Origin: Stomorhina lunata
Taxonomy: Eukaryota; Arthropoda; Insecta; Diptera; Rhiniidae
Reading direction: 5' to 3'
Assembly: GCA_933228675.1 (NCBI GenBank)
Contig: OW121741.1
Span: 16,877,571 to 16,941,570, forward strand
Length of the DNA: 64,000 nt
The position numbers were made by a program, and so were the translations under genes. A model generated the notes under the pieces. The model saw nothing but the letters and a program-made list of their open reading frames with translations, did not search any database and was not told the origin of the DNA. Of the stretch, positions 18,932 to 33,929 are shown piece after piece (within the stretch, counting starts at the first letter, position 1; each line of letters opens with the position of its first letter).

Positions 18932-21900
18932 AGTATGACTAAACTATGACTAAACTATGACTAGACTATGACTAGACTATGACTAGACTATGACTAGACT
19001 ATGACTAGACTATGACTAGACTATGACTAGACTATGACTAGACTATGACTAGACTATGACTAGACTATGACTAGACTATGACTAGACTATGACTAGACTA
19101 TGACTAGACTATGACTAGACTATGACTAGACTATGACTAGACTATGACTAGACTATGACTAGACTATGACTAGACTATGACTAGACTATGACTAGACTAT
19201 GACTAGACTATGACTAGACTATGACTAGACTATGACTAGACTATGACTAGACTATGACTAGACTATGACTAGACTATGACTAGACTATGACTAGACTATG
19301 ACTAGACTATGACTAGACTATGACTAGACTATGACTAGACTATGACTAGACTATGACTAGACTATGACTAGACTATGACTAGACTACGACTAGACTATGA
19401 CTAGACGATGACTAGACTATGACTAGACTATGACTAGACTATGACTAGACTATGACTAGACTATGACTAGACTATGACTAGACTATGACTAGACTATGAC
19501 TAGACTATGACTAGACTATGACTAGACTATGACTAGACTATGACTAGACTATGACTAGACTATGACTAGACTATGACTAGACTATGACTAGACTATGACT
19601 AGACTATGACTAGACTATGACTAGACTATGACTAGACTATGACTAGACTATGACTAGACTATGACTAGACTATGACTAGACTATGACTAGACTATGACTA
19701 GACTACGACTAGACTATGACTAGACGATGACTAGACTATGACTAGACTATGACTAGACTATGACTAGACTATGACTAGACTATGACTAGACTATGACTAG
19801 ACTATGACTAGACTATGACTAGACTATGACTAGACTATGACTAGACTATGACTAGACTATGACTAGACTATGACTAGACTATGACTAGACTATGACTAGA
19901 CTATGACTAGACTATGACTAGACTATGACTAGACTATGACTAGACTATGACTAGACTATGACTAGACTATGACTAGACTATGACTAGACTATGACTAGAC
20001 TATGACTAGACTATGACTAGACTATGACTAGACTATGACTAGACTATGACTAGACTATGACTAGACTATGACTAGACTATGACTAGACTATGACTAGACT
20101 ATGACTAGACTATGACTAGACTATGACTAGACTATGACTAGACTATGACTAGACTATGACTAGACTATGACTAGACTATGACTAGACTATGACTAGACTA
20201 TGACTAGACTATGACTAGACTATGACTAGACTATGACTAGACTATGACTAGACTATGACTAGACTATGACTAGACTATGACTAGACTATGACTAGACTAT
20301 GACTAGACTATGACTAGACTATGACTAGACTATGACTAGACTATGACTAGACTATGACTAGACTATGACTAGACTATGACTAGACTATGACTAGACTATG
20401 ACTAGACTATGACTAGACTATGACTAGACTATGACTAGACTATGACTAGACTATGACTAGACTATGACTAGACTATGACTAGACTATGACTAGACTATGA
20501 CTAGACTATGACTAGACTATGACTAGACTATGACTAGACTATGACTAGACTATGACTAGACTATGACTAGACTATGACTAGACTATGACTAGACTATGAC
20601 TAGACTATGACTAGACTATGACTAGACTATGACTAGACTATGACTAGACTATGACTAGACTATGACTAGACTATGACTAGACTATGACTAGACTATGACT
20701 AGACTATGACTAGACTATGACTAGACTATGACTAGACTATGACTAGACTATGACTAGACTATGACTAGACTATGACTAGACTATGACTAGACTATGACTA
20801 GACTATGACTAGACTATGACTAGACTATGACTAGACTATGACTAGACTATGACTAGACTATGACTAGACTATGACTAGACTATGACTAGACTATGACTAG
20901 ACTATGACTAGACTATGACTAGACTATGACTAGACTATGACTAGACTATGACTAGACTATGACTAGACTATGACTAGACTATGACTAGACTATGACTAGA
21001 CTATGACTAGACTATGACTAGACTATGACTAGACTATGACTAGACTATGACTAGACTATGACTAGACTATGACTAGACTATGACTAGACTATGACTAGAC
21101 TATGACTAGACTATGACTAGACTATGACTAGACTATGACTAGACTATGACTAGACTATGACTAGACTATGACTAGACTATGACTAGACTATGACTAGACT
21201 ATGACTAGACTATGACTAGACTATGACTAGACTATGACTAGACTATGACTAGACTATGACTAGACTATGACTAGACTATGACTAGACTATGACTAGACTA
21301 TGACTAGACTATGACTAGACTATGACTAGACTATGACTAGACTATGACTAGACTATGACTAGACTATGACTAGACTATGACTAGACTATGACTAGACTAT
21401 GACTAGACTATGACTAGACTATGACTAGACTATGACTAGACTATGACTAGACTATGACTAGACTATGACTAGACTATGACTAGACTATGACTAGACTATG
21501 ACTAGACTATGACTAGACTATGACTAGACTATGACTAGACTATGACTAGACTATGACTAGACTATGACTAGACTATGACTAGACTATGACTAGACTATGA
21601 CTAGACTATGACTAGACTATGACTAGACTATGACTACACTGTGACTAGACTATGACTAGACTATGACTAGACTATGACTAGACTATGACTAGACTATGAC
21701 TAGACTATGACTAGACTATGACTAGACTATGACTAGACTATGACTAGACTATGACTAGACTATGACTAGACTATGACTAGACTATGACTAGACTATGACT
21801 AGACTATGACTAGACTATGACTAGACTATGACTAGACTATGACTAGACTATGACTAGACTATGACTAGACTATGACTAGACTATGACTAGACTATGACTA

Positions 21901-22138
21901 GACTATGACTAGACTATGACTAGACTATGACTAGACTATGACTAGACTATGACTAGACTATGACTAGACTATGACTAGACTATGACTAGACTATGACTAG
22001 ACTATGACTAGACTATGACTAGACTATGACTAGACTATGACTAGACTATGACTAGACTATGACTAGACTATGACTAGACTATGACTAGACTATGACTAGA
22101 CTATGACTAGACTATGACTAGACTATGACTAGACTATC
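18932..22138 (+). repeat. 11-bp minisatellite CTAGACTATGA, about 290 copies
   Basis: Nearly perfect head-to-tail units over 3.2 kb, entered through the variant CTAAACTATGA and ended by CTATCACTACTAG. Rare variants (TACGAC, GACGATG, CACTGTGAC) mark positions. The pair TACGAC/GACGATG occurs at 19385 and again at 19704, an offset of 319 bp or 29 units. The true length may differ from this assembly. Confidence 0.98.
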
Positions 22139-23169
22139 ACTACTAGAGTTATGATAGTAATTTAATTTCCTGTTTTTAACCACAACGATCCTTATGAAAA
22201 ATACATGCAATTTCCTCGCATCTGCATGAAAATTTACCCAGGCAACCAATTATATTTTTAGCCAGTATTTACATATGTCGTGTAGAGGTGTGTATATAAA
22301 AATGTGTTTACATGTATATCTTAATTTTACACATTTTACACTTTCCTGACAGCCACACAATTAATATGATAAAATAACTTTTTCTAACGTAAATGTGTAT
22401 ATATTTTCTGGGGTATGATGTAAACATTTTGCTAAAAACCGCGTAAATTTAATGACATTCTAATTATGAGCATCAAGCATTTATAAATATTTTATATGAC
22501 ACCTCATGGTAAACCAGTTGACAGTCGACGAGAGATGTTGTAATGAGAAAAAAGGGACTATGACAGAAAATATGAATGTGTAGATTTTGGCGCTAAAGTA
22601 AAATATTGCGGATGTTTAGATGACACCTATGTACAATATGTGTGTACAACATATACATTTACAGTTTTGCAATTAAATTTTAGCAGTAGGAATAACAGTA
22701 GCATATTTGAGTGTATGCGTTTATGTTTTACATATGCATGAGTTTGTGATTGTGTTAGTCAATTTATGGAGTATGTGGTTTACAAGGTTTATCTGTGGTT
22801 TTTCGTTTATACAGATTTATGAAAGTTAATTTGTAATTTAACTACTCAAACTTTTGTTTATGCATATGTTTTTTTTTTTTCAAATGGGTTGAGCTGTTAA
22901 AAGTGTAGTTTTAATTAGCGTTATAATATGATTACCTACTAATTATTTATTTGGAAACAATTTAAAATATGTCATAATATTTAAATTTTAGCAAAACTTT
23001 TCAATGAAGATGTATTTTATATATTTCAATGCAGTTTTTTCCTTTGATCCTTTCTCGCTTAACTATCTTGATTCTTTTTTTAGTGCCACCAACCACTTTC
23101 GGATGTCTTTTGAATAGTTAATTTTTTGCTAAACTTAAATCTTATAGTCTACAGTGGGCTAAAATAGAA

Positions 23170-23345
23170 TACTCATAGTGATACTATACTAATACTGATA
23201 CTAATACTGGCACTAATTCTAAAATTATGACTTATACCAATATTAATACAGATGCTAGTACTTATTGTAATACATATACTGATAGTAATACTGATACTAA
23301 TACTATGATTTTTACCGACATTATTGCTGTTACATATACTGGAAT
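23170..23345. repeat. Imperfect ACTAATACTGAT simple repeat
   Basis: Loose 6/12-bp periodicity of ACTAAT and ACTGAT words. A similar stretch occurs at 24365-24500. Confidence 0.7.
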
Positions 23346-24364
23346 TTATACAAAACTAGAACTAAACTATATGTATTTTTAAACTATTTTTGCCCCACTG
23401 TGCAAATGAATGCACGTACTTTAACAAACACTTTAAAGAAGATGAGAAGAAGTGCTTTAATTATCCGGCTCTTATACGCGGGTATGATTAACAATTATGG
23501 AGAAACAGGTGTTAATTACTCACAATTTAGTTTTTTGCAACTACATCCCTTAAGAAGCACTAGAAAAATACTCGAAAAGTTGAAAAAGACTAACAACAGA
23601 CAAAGATTAAATATTAAATAACTATAGCACCTTAAACGCTACTTCCTCCATTAAATTCATCCTTAAATACTTAAAAGTACTGGGCACTTAAAATGTTTGA
23701 AAAATAATGAAAAAATAAATAAAGGCAGCAAAAAAAAAAAAAAAAGAAAATATTGTAACTAACAATAAGACAGAGAGTTAACACCCCATATGAGAATGCA
23801 CTTGATTGTCGACCATAAATAACTTTAAACTTCCGACAAATGTTTGTAGGAAAAAAACCCAATTTTCTTTAAAAAGGAAAACTCTTGTAGTATAAAATAA
23901 ATTTATTTATGTTTATGAATGAATATATATATTTATGTGGTTTTTTACATTTTAAATATTTTGTATTTTTTCATTCCTTAAATCCTGAAGAAGGAGCTTT
24001 CGTTTTGCCAGTAAATACTTTCTTGTAAATGAACTACTTGGGTTGTTTCCTTCTCGTGAGTATTACGTTTAAGTATGAAGAACCTTTAACAGTTGTTGCA
24101 TGTATCGAAGACGTAAATTTTTATTTATTACAATAAATATAAAATGAAACATGTTTGGCAACACTTCCACATTTGTTGCAAGTACAAATGAGTCACTGTG
24201 CGAGTAGGTAACACTAACTACTGCAGACAGACAGACAGATAGCTATGCTACTCCTTGAGGCCACCAGACCTATTTAAAATTGTTTCGTAAATAACAAGGA
24301 AAAAGAAAAAAAAAAGTTAGGACAAAATTCCGTAAGACAGGGTGTTTCTTCATGATTGCCAAAC

Positions 24365-24500
24365 TTAGACTAATACTAATACACTAATACTAAGACACTT
24401 ATACTGATAAGAATACTGATTGTAATAATGATACTTAAACTGATACTAATACTAATACGAATTCTGGTTCTAATACTAAGACTAATACTTATACTAATTG
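24365..24500. repeat. Imperfect ACTAATACTGAT simple repeat, second stretch
   Basis: Same ACTAATACTAA/ACTGAT wording as at 23170-23345. Both are diverged. Confidence 0.7.
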
Positions 24501-26346
24501 TATATAGCTTTATTTAAAATGAGTTAGTCCATTTAAAATATTATCTCATGATATTAGAAATTAAGTTTACCACTTGATATACCTCTTTTTGCTAGACCCT
24601 TCTTTCGTTACATATGTAAAATGTAACATTTGAAATCATGATATTTAAAGAATACCCAACAGAAAAGGAAGTATTTAAGACATTTCAGACAAAACTGAAA
24701 AAAACATTTTCTTTTGAACAAGAAGTGAATAATAAGACTTTAAATTGTTTAAATAAAATAAATACTTGAATGGTTAAAAAAAAGATTTATAGTTTTAATT
24801 AAACTAAATGAAGGCAATTATCCAGTATTTAGTTTTGAGGAAAATAGCAGTTCTTAATAATTATTTGATTTTTGTATAAATTTGAGTTTAATTCAATGAA
24901 TAAAGTAGAAAATCTAAAATTTTATTTAAAGCGATAAACATTTTTTTCTTATTTTCTTTATACCCATTGTGCACATTCGCGTTCCGTATAGTGGTTTAAG
25001 TTTGAAGTGAAGGGAAAAACTAAGAACAACATTTGTAATAAAAGGTCATAATTAATTTTATTAGCTACTAGAAAATAATGAATACCAAGGATAATGGTTT
25101 CCTTGAGAAATGGTCGTGCAAGAAAAAAAGGAGATAATGAAATTTAAAAATGTAGAGTAAGATTTAAGTCTAAAAAAGGTTTGAAGTGGGATGACTAAGT
25201 TAGACTATTGTCATAGGTAGACTATGAACTATGACTTTTTAGTCGTCTCTATTAGTTTTTTTGGAATTAGAGTAAAAGCGGTATACTATCTATTTTATGG
25301 GACTTATCGAAAATACCATACGGCAAATTAATGTATGAAAGTGAAACATCTTTATGTTGTTATATTATATTGAGTCTTTTGTGTGACCATTGATAAAGTC
25401 TGACTATGGCCAAAGTCAGTCTTTAAGAATAGTAAAATTCAGACGTAGTATAATGGGATTGGGGATATAGTATTACTAAGGTTTTCGACCTTTTTTTTAA
25501 CTTTTCCATTTACCCTACATATTTTTTACATCTCTTAACTTAATCATCATCAATTTATTTCATTTAATTCTCGTTATTTTTTTACCCACTTCTCCATATT
25601 TTCTTGCCGTGTCATAAATCTATCAATTTATAAATTATTAACAAATACAACAGCCACCACTTGAGTATTTACAATGACTAATGTTTCATCATTGTTGGAG
25701 CTTAACACCATCATCATAGATTTTCTATTTTTTTTCACTAACAATTTTCTTCTATCTCCCATCATATTTTCTTTAAAAGCAAATTTTTTCTCATAACAAC
25801 TTAAAACAATAGATGTTAATAAATTTCCCTCGAACAAATATTCGATGTCAGTAAATAATTCAGTTGAAAAAACCACAGGAGTATCTAGAAACCAGCATCC
25901 AGATAAGATTTTAAAGGAAGCTATGGAAAATAAAGGACCCTTAACCATCCTTTAGCTTGAAAGCTTCTACCACTAATACTCTAATACTCTGCTACTTCTT
26001 GCTATTGTGAGTATTTGTTAGTGTGTACATGTGCTTTAGTTTGAGTGTATTGAACACTTGAAATAATTTATGCGCTCATAATTTACCTTGATTTTCTATG
26101 GTTTAGAATGATGGCAACATTAAAAATCTATTGTTTTTCAATTTTTCCTGGAAAAGAAAAAGAAAAACATTATTTTTTATTTGTTTCAAGAAAAACTCAA
26201 ACAAATAAATAACATAAACAAAAATATGAGGAAAAGAAAACAAGTGAAAAACTTGTTCTAGGTTAAATGTGGATTAAATATTTATGGCATACATTTAGGC
26301 TGAAGGAAAAATAAATTACAGAAACACTCGAGTCGAATTATAATTT

Positions 26347-28210
26347 AAAATAGGAAATTTTTGAAAAATTTCCTATAAAAATAGGAAATTTTTGAAAAAT
26401 TTCCTATAAAAATAGGAAATTTTTGAAAAATTTCCTATAAAAATAGGAAATTTTTGAAAAATTTCCTATAAAAATAGGAAATTTTTGAAAAATTTCCTAT
26501 AAAAATAGGAAATTTTTGAAAAATTTCCTATAAAAATAGGAAATTTTTGAAAAATTTCCTATAAAAATAGGAAATTTTTGAAAAATTTCCTATAAAAATA
26601 GGAAATTTTTGAAAAATTTCCTATAAAAATAGGAAATTTTTGAAAAATTTCCTATAAAAATAGGAAATTTTTGAAAAATTTCCTATAAAAAGAGGAAATT
26701 TTTGAAAAATTTCCTATAAAAATAGGAAATTTTTGAAAAATTTCCTATAAAAATAGGAAATTTTTGAAAAATTTCCTATAAAAATAGGAAATTTTTGAAA
26801 AATTTCCTATAAAAATAGGAAATTTTTGAAAAATTTCCTATAAAAATAGGAAATTTTTGAAAAATTTCCTATAAAAATAGGAAATTTTTGAAAAATTTCC
26901 TATAAAAATAGGAAATTTTTGAAAAATTTCCTATAAAAATAGGAAATTTTTGAAAAATTTCCTATAAAAATAGGAAATTTTTGAAAAATTTCCTATAAAA
27001 ATAGGAAATTTTTGAAAAATTTCCTATAAAAATAGGAAATTTTTGAAAAATTTCCTATAAAAATAGGAAATTTTTGAAAAATTTCCTATAAAAATAGGAA
27101 ATTTTTGAAAAATTTCCTATAAAAATAGGAAATTTTTGAAAAATTTCCTATAAAAATAGGAAATTTTTGAAAAATTTCCTATAAAAATAGGAAATTTTTG
27201 AAAAATTTCCTATAAAAATAGGAAATTTTTGAAAAATTTCCTATAAAAATAGGAAATTTTTGAAAAATTTCCTATAAAAATAGGAAATTTTTGAAAAATT
27301 TCCTATAAAAATAGGAAATTTTTGAAAAATTTCCTATAAAAATAGGAAATTTTTGAAAAATTTCCTATAAAAATAGGAAATTTTTGAAAAATTTCCTATA
27401 AAAATAGGAAATTTTTGAAAAATTTCCTATAAAAATAGGAAATTTTTGAAAAATTTCCTATAAAAATAGGAAATTTTTGAAAAATTTCCTATAAAAATAG
27501 GAAATTTTTGAAAAATTTCCTATAAAAATAGGAAATTTTTGAAAAATTTCCTATAAAAATAGGAAATTTTTGAAAAATTTCCTATAAAAATAGGAAATTT
27601 TTGAAAAATTTCCTATAAAAATAGGAAATTTTTGAAAAATTTCCTATAAAAATAGGAAATTTTTGAAAAATTTCCTATAAAAATAGGAAATTTTTGAAAA
27701 ATTTCCTATAAAAATAGGAAATTTTTGAAAAATTTCCTATAAAAATAGGAAATTTTTGAAAAATTTCCTATAAAAATAGGAAATTTTTGAAAAATTTCCT
27801 ATAAAAATAGGAAATTTTTGAAAAATTTCCTATAAAAATAGGAAATTTTTGAAAAATTTCCTATAAAAATAGGAAATTTTTGAAAAATTTCCTATAAAAA
27901 TAGGAAATTTTTGAAAAATTTCCTATAAAAATAGGAAATTTTTGAAAAATTTCTATAAAAATAGGAAATTTTTGAAAAATTTCCTATAAAAATAGGAAAT
28001 TTTTGAAAAATTTCCTATAAAAATAGGAAATTTTTGAAAAATTTCCTATAAAAATAGGAAATTTTTGAAAAATTTCCTATAAAAATAGGAAATTTTTGAA
28101 AAATTTCCTATAAAAATAGGAAATTTTTGAAAAGTTTCCTATAAAAATATGAAATTTTTGAAAAAAATTCCTATAAAAATAGGATTTTTTTTAAATTTCC
28201 TATAAAAATA
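26347..28210 (+). repeat. 31-bp palindromic minisatellite, array 1 (forward)
   Basis: About 59 nearly identical units. Each unit is a 12-nt arm TAGGAAATTTTT, a single G, the exact reverse complement of the arm, and a TAAAAA spacer (12+1+12+6=31). TAGGAAA words at 26351 and 26382 fix the period. Homogeneity is very high apart from the last units, which decay after about 28120. Confidence 0.98.
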
Positions 28211-29784
28211 AAATTTCTTTAAAAATTTTAAAGATTTTTTCTTTTATCAAATTTCGACAATTTGTAGGCTTGTCCATTTATTACATCTATAGTTTGCTCC
28301 AAATCACGTCTATTTTTTATGGCTTTCTAGCCGGAGCCAAAAATACTATTAAATGTCATAGAACATTAACTTGTATGATGATTTCTTTTTGGATCTAGTT
28401 TGTGCTTCCCTCATTACATTTCACCTTGTCACGTTAAGCAATTGTTCTCAGTTTTTTTTCTTCGATTTTCTGCTAAAGACAAAAAACATCAAATAAAATA
28501 GACTTCGTTGACATAAGCCAAAACACATTTGGGACTGGGGAGCTATAAAAACATTACGCCAAAAGAAAAGAAAACATGACAATGATATGACATAGTAAAA
28601 ATGATGACTTCAAGATAAACATGAATTGGAAGGAAGCAAGAAAATATAAACAATTCTTGATTTTAGACTTTGATGTTCTAACATGAAATCAAATTGATTT
28701 GATATTAAATTGTTGGAAAAGGTCATTTGTTTCTGTTTTTCTTTAAAAATAAAAAGAAAATTAAAATTCAAGTGGGAACAAAGACTTTTAAGAGTTTTTT
28801 TTTATATTAAATTGAAAGCCTTAAAGTATGCTAAAAAGTTGAAAATTTATGTCATAGTCATTGATGCAGTAAATGTCTATAAAAGATATAAGCAGTTGAC
28901 GTGTTTTACATGAAAATTGTGCTGCATAAATTTGGGAGCAATTAAAATGTATAAAGAGAGTTATTTAAGTTTTAATTTTTATTTGATATAAAAAGTTTTT
29001 GTCATAGATATTTAAGTTATTTAAGGTATTTAATTGCTTACTTTTAATTGTAAGATTTAATTTTCCAAACTTGGTACATTATTTACCCCCTAAACTGTGC
29101 TTTAAGTTTTAACTTATAAGACCCTCCCATCCGTCCCTATAACTACTTAACATTTTTCTTCCTCTTAATTCCAAAAATCCTTAAACAAATTTCCTTATGA
29201 AAAACTTTTCACTTAATAAAATCACCTGTGTATTTTCCCAGATTTTTTTTTGTTCATTCGTTCATAATTTCCTATTAATACAAATGCTAATGATGATGAA
29301 GATTAGTATCTTGGTGGTCAACTTTTATTTAAGGTGTTACGAAAAAAGAAAACTTTTTCACTACCCCCCAAAAAGTGTAAAGAAAAAATTAAAAGAAACT
29401 TTTCGAAAAAAGAACTTTTCTAACACGATTTAGTGTTCAAATAATCATTTTAATATAATTGTGATACTTGAAGACAAAAACAGAACTTAACCCAAGCATG
29501 TCTTTATGCAAAGTAAGTAAGTAAGGGATAAGGGTAAAATACCCTTATCCCATAGGATCTTAATTTGGAAACAAAACACATGGTGTCAAGGTATGAAAGA
29601 GCAAAACTTCTAAAAAACTTTAAAGAAACACTAAAACTAAACATTTTATAATGCCCTAATGTAGACAACAGAAATTTCAAATATTTCATCGTGAAGTTAG
29701 GCAATACATTCAAAATTCATAAAAAATTAAAATAATACCAATATTTCATCATTTTAAAAATTTAAGTCCCTTTTACGATGGAAT
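28211..29784. other. AT-rich spacer, no gene recognised
   Basis: Open frames at 28710-28913, 29197-29433 and 29504-29713 show no domain and have the local AT-rich composition. CTTATCCC/GGGATAAGGG lies at about 29525-29552 as a small inverted repeat. Confidence 0.4.
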
Positions 29785-32700
29785 AAAAATAGAAATTTTT
29801 TGAAAAAATTCCTATAAAATAGAACATTTTTGAAAAATAGAAAATTATTTAAAAACTTTCTATAAAAATAGAAAAATTTTTGAAAAATTTCCTATAAAAA
29901 TAGAAAAATTTTTGAAAAATTTTCTATAAAATTAGGAAATTTTTGAAAAATTTCCTAGAAAATAGAAAATTTTTGGAAAATTTCCTATAAAAATAAAAAA
30001 ATTTGAAAAATTTCCTATAAAAATAGAAAATTTTTGAAAAATTTCCTATAACAATATAAAATTTTTGAAAAATTTCCTATAAAAATAGGAAATTTTTGAA
30101 AAATAGGAAATTTTTGAAAAATAGGAAATTTTTGAAAAATAGGAAATTTTTGAAAAATTTCCCATAAAAATAGAAAATTTTTAAAAGATTTCCTATAAAA
30201 ATAGAAAATTTTTGAAAAAATTCCTATAATAATAAAAAATTTTTGAAAAATTTCCAATAAAAATAGAACATTTTTAAAAAATTTCCTATAAAAATAGAAA
30301 ATTTTTAAAAAATTTCCTATAAAAATAGAAAATTTTTGAAAAATTTCCTATAAAAATAGAAAATTTCTGAAAAATTTCCTATAAAAATAGAAAATTTTTG
30401 AAAAATTTCCTATAAAAATAGAACATTTTTGAAAAATTTCCTATAAAAATAGAAAATTTTTGAAAAATTTCCTATAAAAATAGAACATTTTTGAAACATT
30501 TCCTATAAAAATAGAACATTTTTGAAAAATTTCCTATAAAAATAGAAAATTTTTGAAAAATTTCCTATAAAAATAGAAAATTTTTGAAAAATTTCCTATA
30601 AAAATATAAAATTTTTGAAAAATTTCCTATAAATATAGATTTTTTTTTAAATTTCCTATAAAAATAGGAAATTTTTAAAAAGTTTCCTATAAAAATAGGA
30701 AATTTTTAAAAAGTTTCCTATAAAAAAAGGAAATTTTTAAAAAATTTCCTATCAAAATAGAAAATTTTTAAAAAATTTCCTATCAAAATAGAAAATTTTT
30801 GAAAATTTCCTATAAAAATAGAAAATTTTTGAAAAATTTCCTATAAAAATAGAAAATTTTTGAAAAATTTCCTATAAAAATAGAAAATTTTTGAAAAATT
30901 TCCTATAAAAATAGAAAATTTTTGAAAAATTTCCTATAAAAATAGAAAATTTTTGAAAAATTTCCTATAAAAATAGAAAATTTTTGAAAAATTTCCTATA
31001 AAAATAGAAAATTTTTGAAAAATTTCCTATAAAAATAGAAAATTTTTGAAAAATTTCCTATAAAAATAGAAAATTTTTGAAAAATTTCCTATAAAAATAG
31101 AAAATTTTTGAAAAATTTCCTATAAAAATAGAAAATTTTTGAAAAATTTCCTATAAAAATAGAAAATTTTTGAAAAATTTCCTATAAAAATAGAAAATTT
31201 TTGAAAAATTTCCTATAAAAATAGAAAATTTTTGAAAAATTTCCTATAAAAATAGAAAATTTTTGAAAAATTTCCTATAAAAATAGAAAATTTTTGAAAA
31301 ATTTCCTATAAAAATAGAAAATTTTTGAAAAATTTCCTATAAAAATAGAAAATTTTTGAAAAATTTCCTATAAAAATAGAAAATTTTTGAAAAATTTCCT
31401 ATAAAAATAGAAAATTTTTGAAAAATTTCCTATAAAAATAGCAAATTTTTGAAAAATTTCTTATAAAAATAGAAAATTTTTGAAAAATTTCCTATAAAAA
31501 TAGAAAATTTTTGAAAAATTTCCTATAAAAATAGAAAATTTTTGAAAAATTTTCTATAAAAATAGAAAATTTTTGAAAAATTTCCTATAAAAATAGAAAA
31601 TTTTTGAAAAATTTCCTATAAAAATAGAAAATTTTTGAAAAATTTCCTATAAAAATAGAAAATTTTTGAAAAAGTTCCTATAAAAATAGAAAATTTTTGA
31701 AAAATTTCCTATAAAAATAGAAAATTTTTGAAAAATTTCCTATAAAAATAGAAAATTTTTGAAAAATTTCCTATAAAAATAGAAAATTTTTGAAAAATTT
31801 CCTATAAAAATAGAAAATTTTTGAAAAATTTCCTATAAAAATAGAAAATTTTTGAAAAATTTCCTATAAAAATAGAAAATTTTTGAAAAATTTCCTATAA
31901 ATATAGTTTTTTTTTTTAAATTTCCTATAAAAATAGGAAATTTTTAAAAAGTTTCCTATAAAAAAAGGAAATTTTTAAAAAATTTCCTATAAAAATAGGA
32001 AATTTTTAAAAAATTTCCTATAAAAATAGAAAATTTTTGAAAATTTCCTATAAAAATAGAAAATTTTTGAAAAATTTCCTATCAAAATAGAAAATTTTTG
32101 AAAATTTCCTATAAAAATAGAAAATTTTTGAAAAATTTCCTATAAAAATAGAAAATTTTTGAAAAATTTCCTATAAAAATAGAAAATTTTTGAAAAATTT
32201 CCTATAAAAATAGAAAATTTTTGAAAAATTTCCTATAAAAATAGAAAATTTTTGAAAAATTTCCTATAAAAATAGAAAATTTTTGAAAAATTTCCTATAA
32301 AAATAGAAAATTTTTGAAAAATTTCCTATAAAAATAGAAAATTTTTGAAAAATTTCCTATAAAAATAGAAAATTTTTGAAAAATTTCCTATAAAAATAGA
32401 AAATTTTTGAAAAATTTCCTATAAAAATAGAAAATTTTTGAAAAATTTCCTATAAAAATAGAAAATTTTTGAAAAATTTCCTATAAAAATAGAAAATTTT
32501 TGAAAAATTTCCTATAAAAATAGAAAATTTTTGAAAAATTTCCTATAAAAATAGAAAATTTTTGAAAAATTTCTTATAAAAATAGAAAATTTTTTAAAAA
32601 TTTCCTATAAAAATAGAAAATTTTTGAAAAATTTCCTATAAAAATAGAAAATTTTTGAAAAATTTCCTATAAAAATAGAAAATTTTTGAAAAATTTCCTA

Positions 32701-33240
32701 TAAAAATAGAAAATTTTTGAAAAATTTCCTATAAAAATAGAAAATTTTTGAAAAATTTCCTATAAAAATAGAAAATTTTTGAAAAATTTCCTATAAAAAT
32801 AGAAAATTTTTGAAAAATTTCCTATAAAAATAGAAAATTTTTGAAAAAGTTCCTATAAAAATAGAAAATTTTTGAAAAATTTCCTATAAAAATAGAAAAT
32901 TTTTGAAAAATTTCCTATAAAAATAGAAAATTTTTGAAAAATTTCCTATAAAAATAGAAAATTTTTGAAAAATTTCCTATAAAAATAGAAAATTTTTGAA
33001 AAATTGCCTATAAAAATAGAAAATTTTTGAAAAATTTCCTATAAAAATAGAAAATTTTTGAAAAATTTCCTATAAAAATAGAAAATTTTTGAAAAATTTC
33101 CTATAAAAATAGAAAATTTTTGAAAAATTTCCTATAAAAATAGAAAATTTTTCAAAAATTTCCTATAAAAATAGAAAATTTTTGAAAAATTTCCTATAAA
33201 TAGAAAATTTTTGAAAAATTTCCTAAAAAAAATGAAATTT
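29785..33240 (+). repeat. 31-bp minisatellite, array 2 (forward, TAGAAAATTTTT variant)
   Basis: About 110 units of the same family as array 1. Most have TAGAAAATTTTT in place of TAGGAAATTTTT, which breaks the otherwise perfect inverted symmetry. The edges are degenerate; near 30090-30150 a short TAGGAAATTTTTGAAAAA subunit is repeated several times. A block beginning with an AT-rich TTTTTTTT variant and TAGGAAATTTTTAAAAAG occurs at about 30640-30780 and again at about 31900-32020, which points to an internal duplication of about 1.25 kb. Confidence 0.96.
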
Positions 33241-33929
33241 CTTTTTGAAAAATTTCTTATGAAAATAGTAATTTTTTTTAAATTTCCTTGAAACATATTT
33301 ACCTTAACACCATGATGTAACATTAAAGGTCTTAAGCAATATTTATCATACAAAAACAGAAATTCTTTTGAAGCAAAAATCTTATAAAACAATAGAAAAT
33401 ATTAAAACTAAACAATAAAACTCAAGTTTTTTTATTGTTTCAAAAGAAAAGTTTTCTGCATGATTAAATAAAAGTTATACAAAACTATCAAAATTTGTAA
33501 CATGCACAATATTTGAAGAAAGAACTTTTTTTTACAGGAATATAAAAGAATATATTTTAAAAGAAATGTAAATATTTAAAATCTTTGAAATAATAAAAGA
33601 ATGAAATTCTCAAGAGTTTGCAATGACAAATATAAGCAAAAAGTTTTTAGGACAATAAAATTTTAAGAGAAAATTTAATGAAAATGTAAAGAAAAGAAAA
33701 CTTTTATATAAATATTTTGATGTTTTATGAGTTAATGAAGCAAATTTAAAGTAATTAAAACAATTTTAAGTCTAAAGGATTAAAAGAACAACTTATTAGG
33801 ATTTAACAAATAGTTTTTTATGAATGTAGGAGGTTCCAAGACAAAATTGTGGCAAGCAATCTTGTTTTTTTTTTTATTATTTTGAACACCTAAATAGGCA
33901 ACATTATTTCTTTTAAATTTTAAAGTAAA
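33241..33929. other. Spacer between forward and inverted 31-bp arrays
   Basis: AT-rich sequence with no recognisable gene. It separates arrays of opposite orientation. Confidence 0.4.

Larger units (their letters stand above)
22139..26346. other. AT-rich non-coding region, no gene recognised
   Basis: No supported coding sequence. Short ORFs at 23400-23621, 23671-23862 and 25628-25948 have no recognisable domains and no codon signature like the receptor exons. A poly-A run lies at about 23730-23745. Confidence 0.4.
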
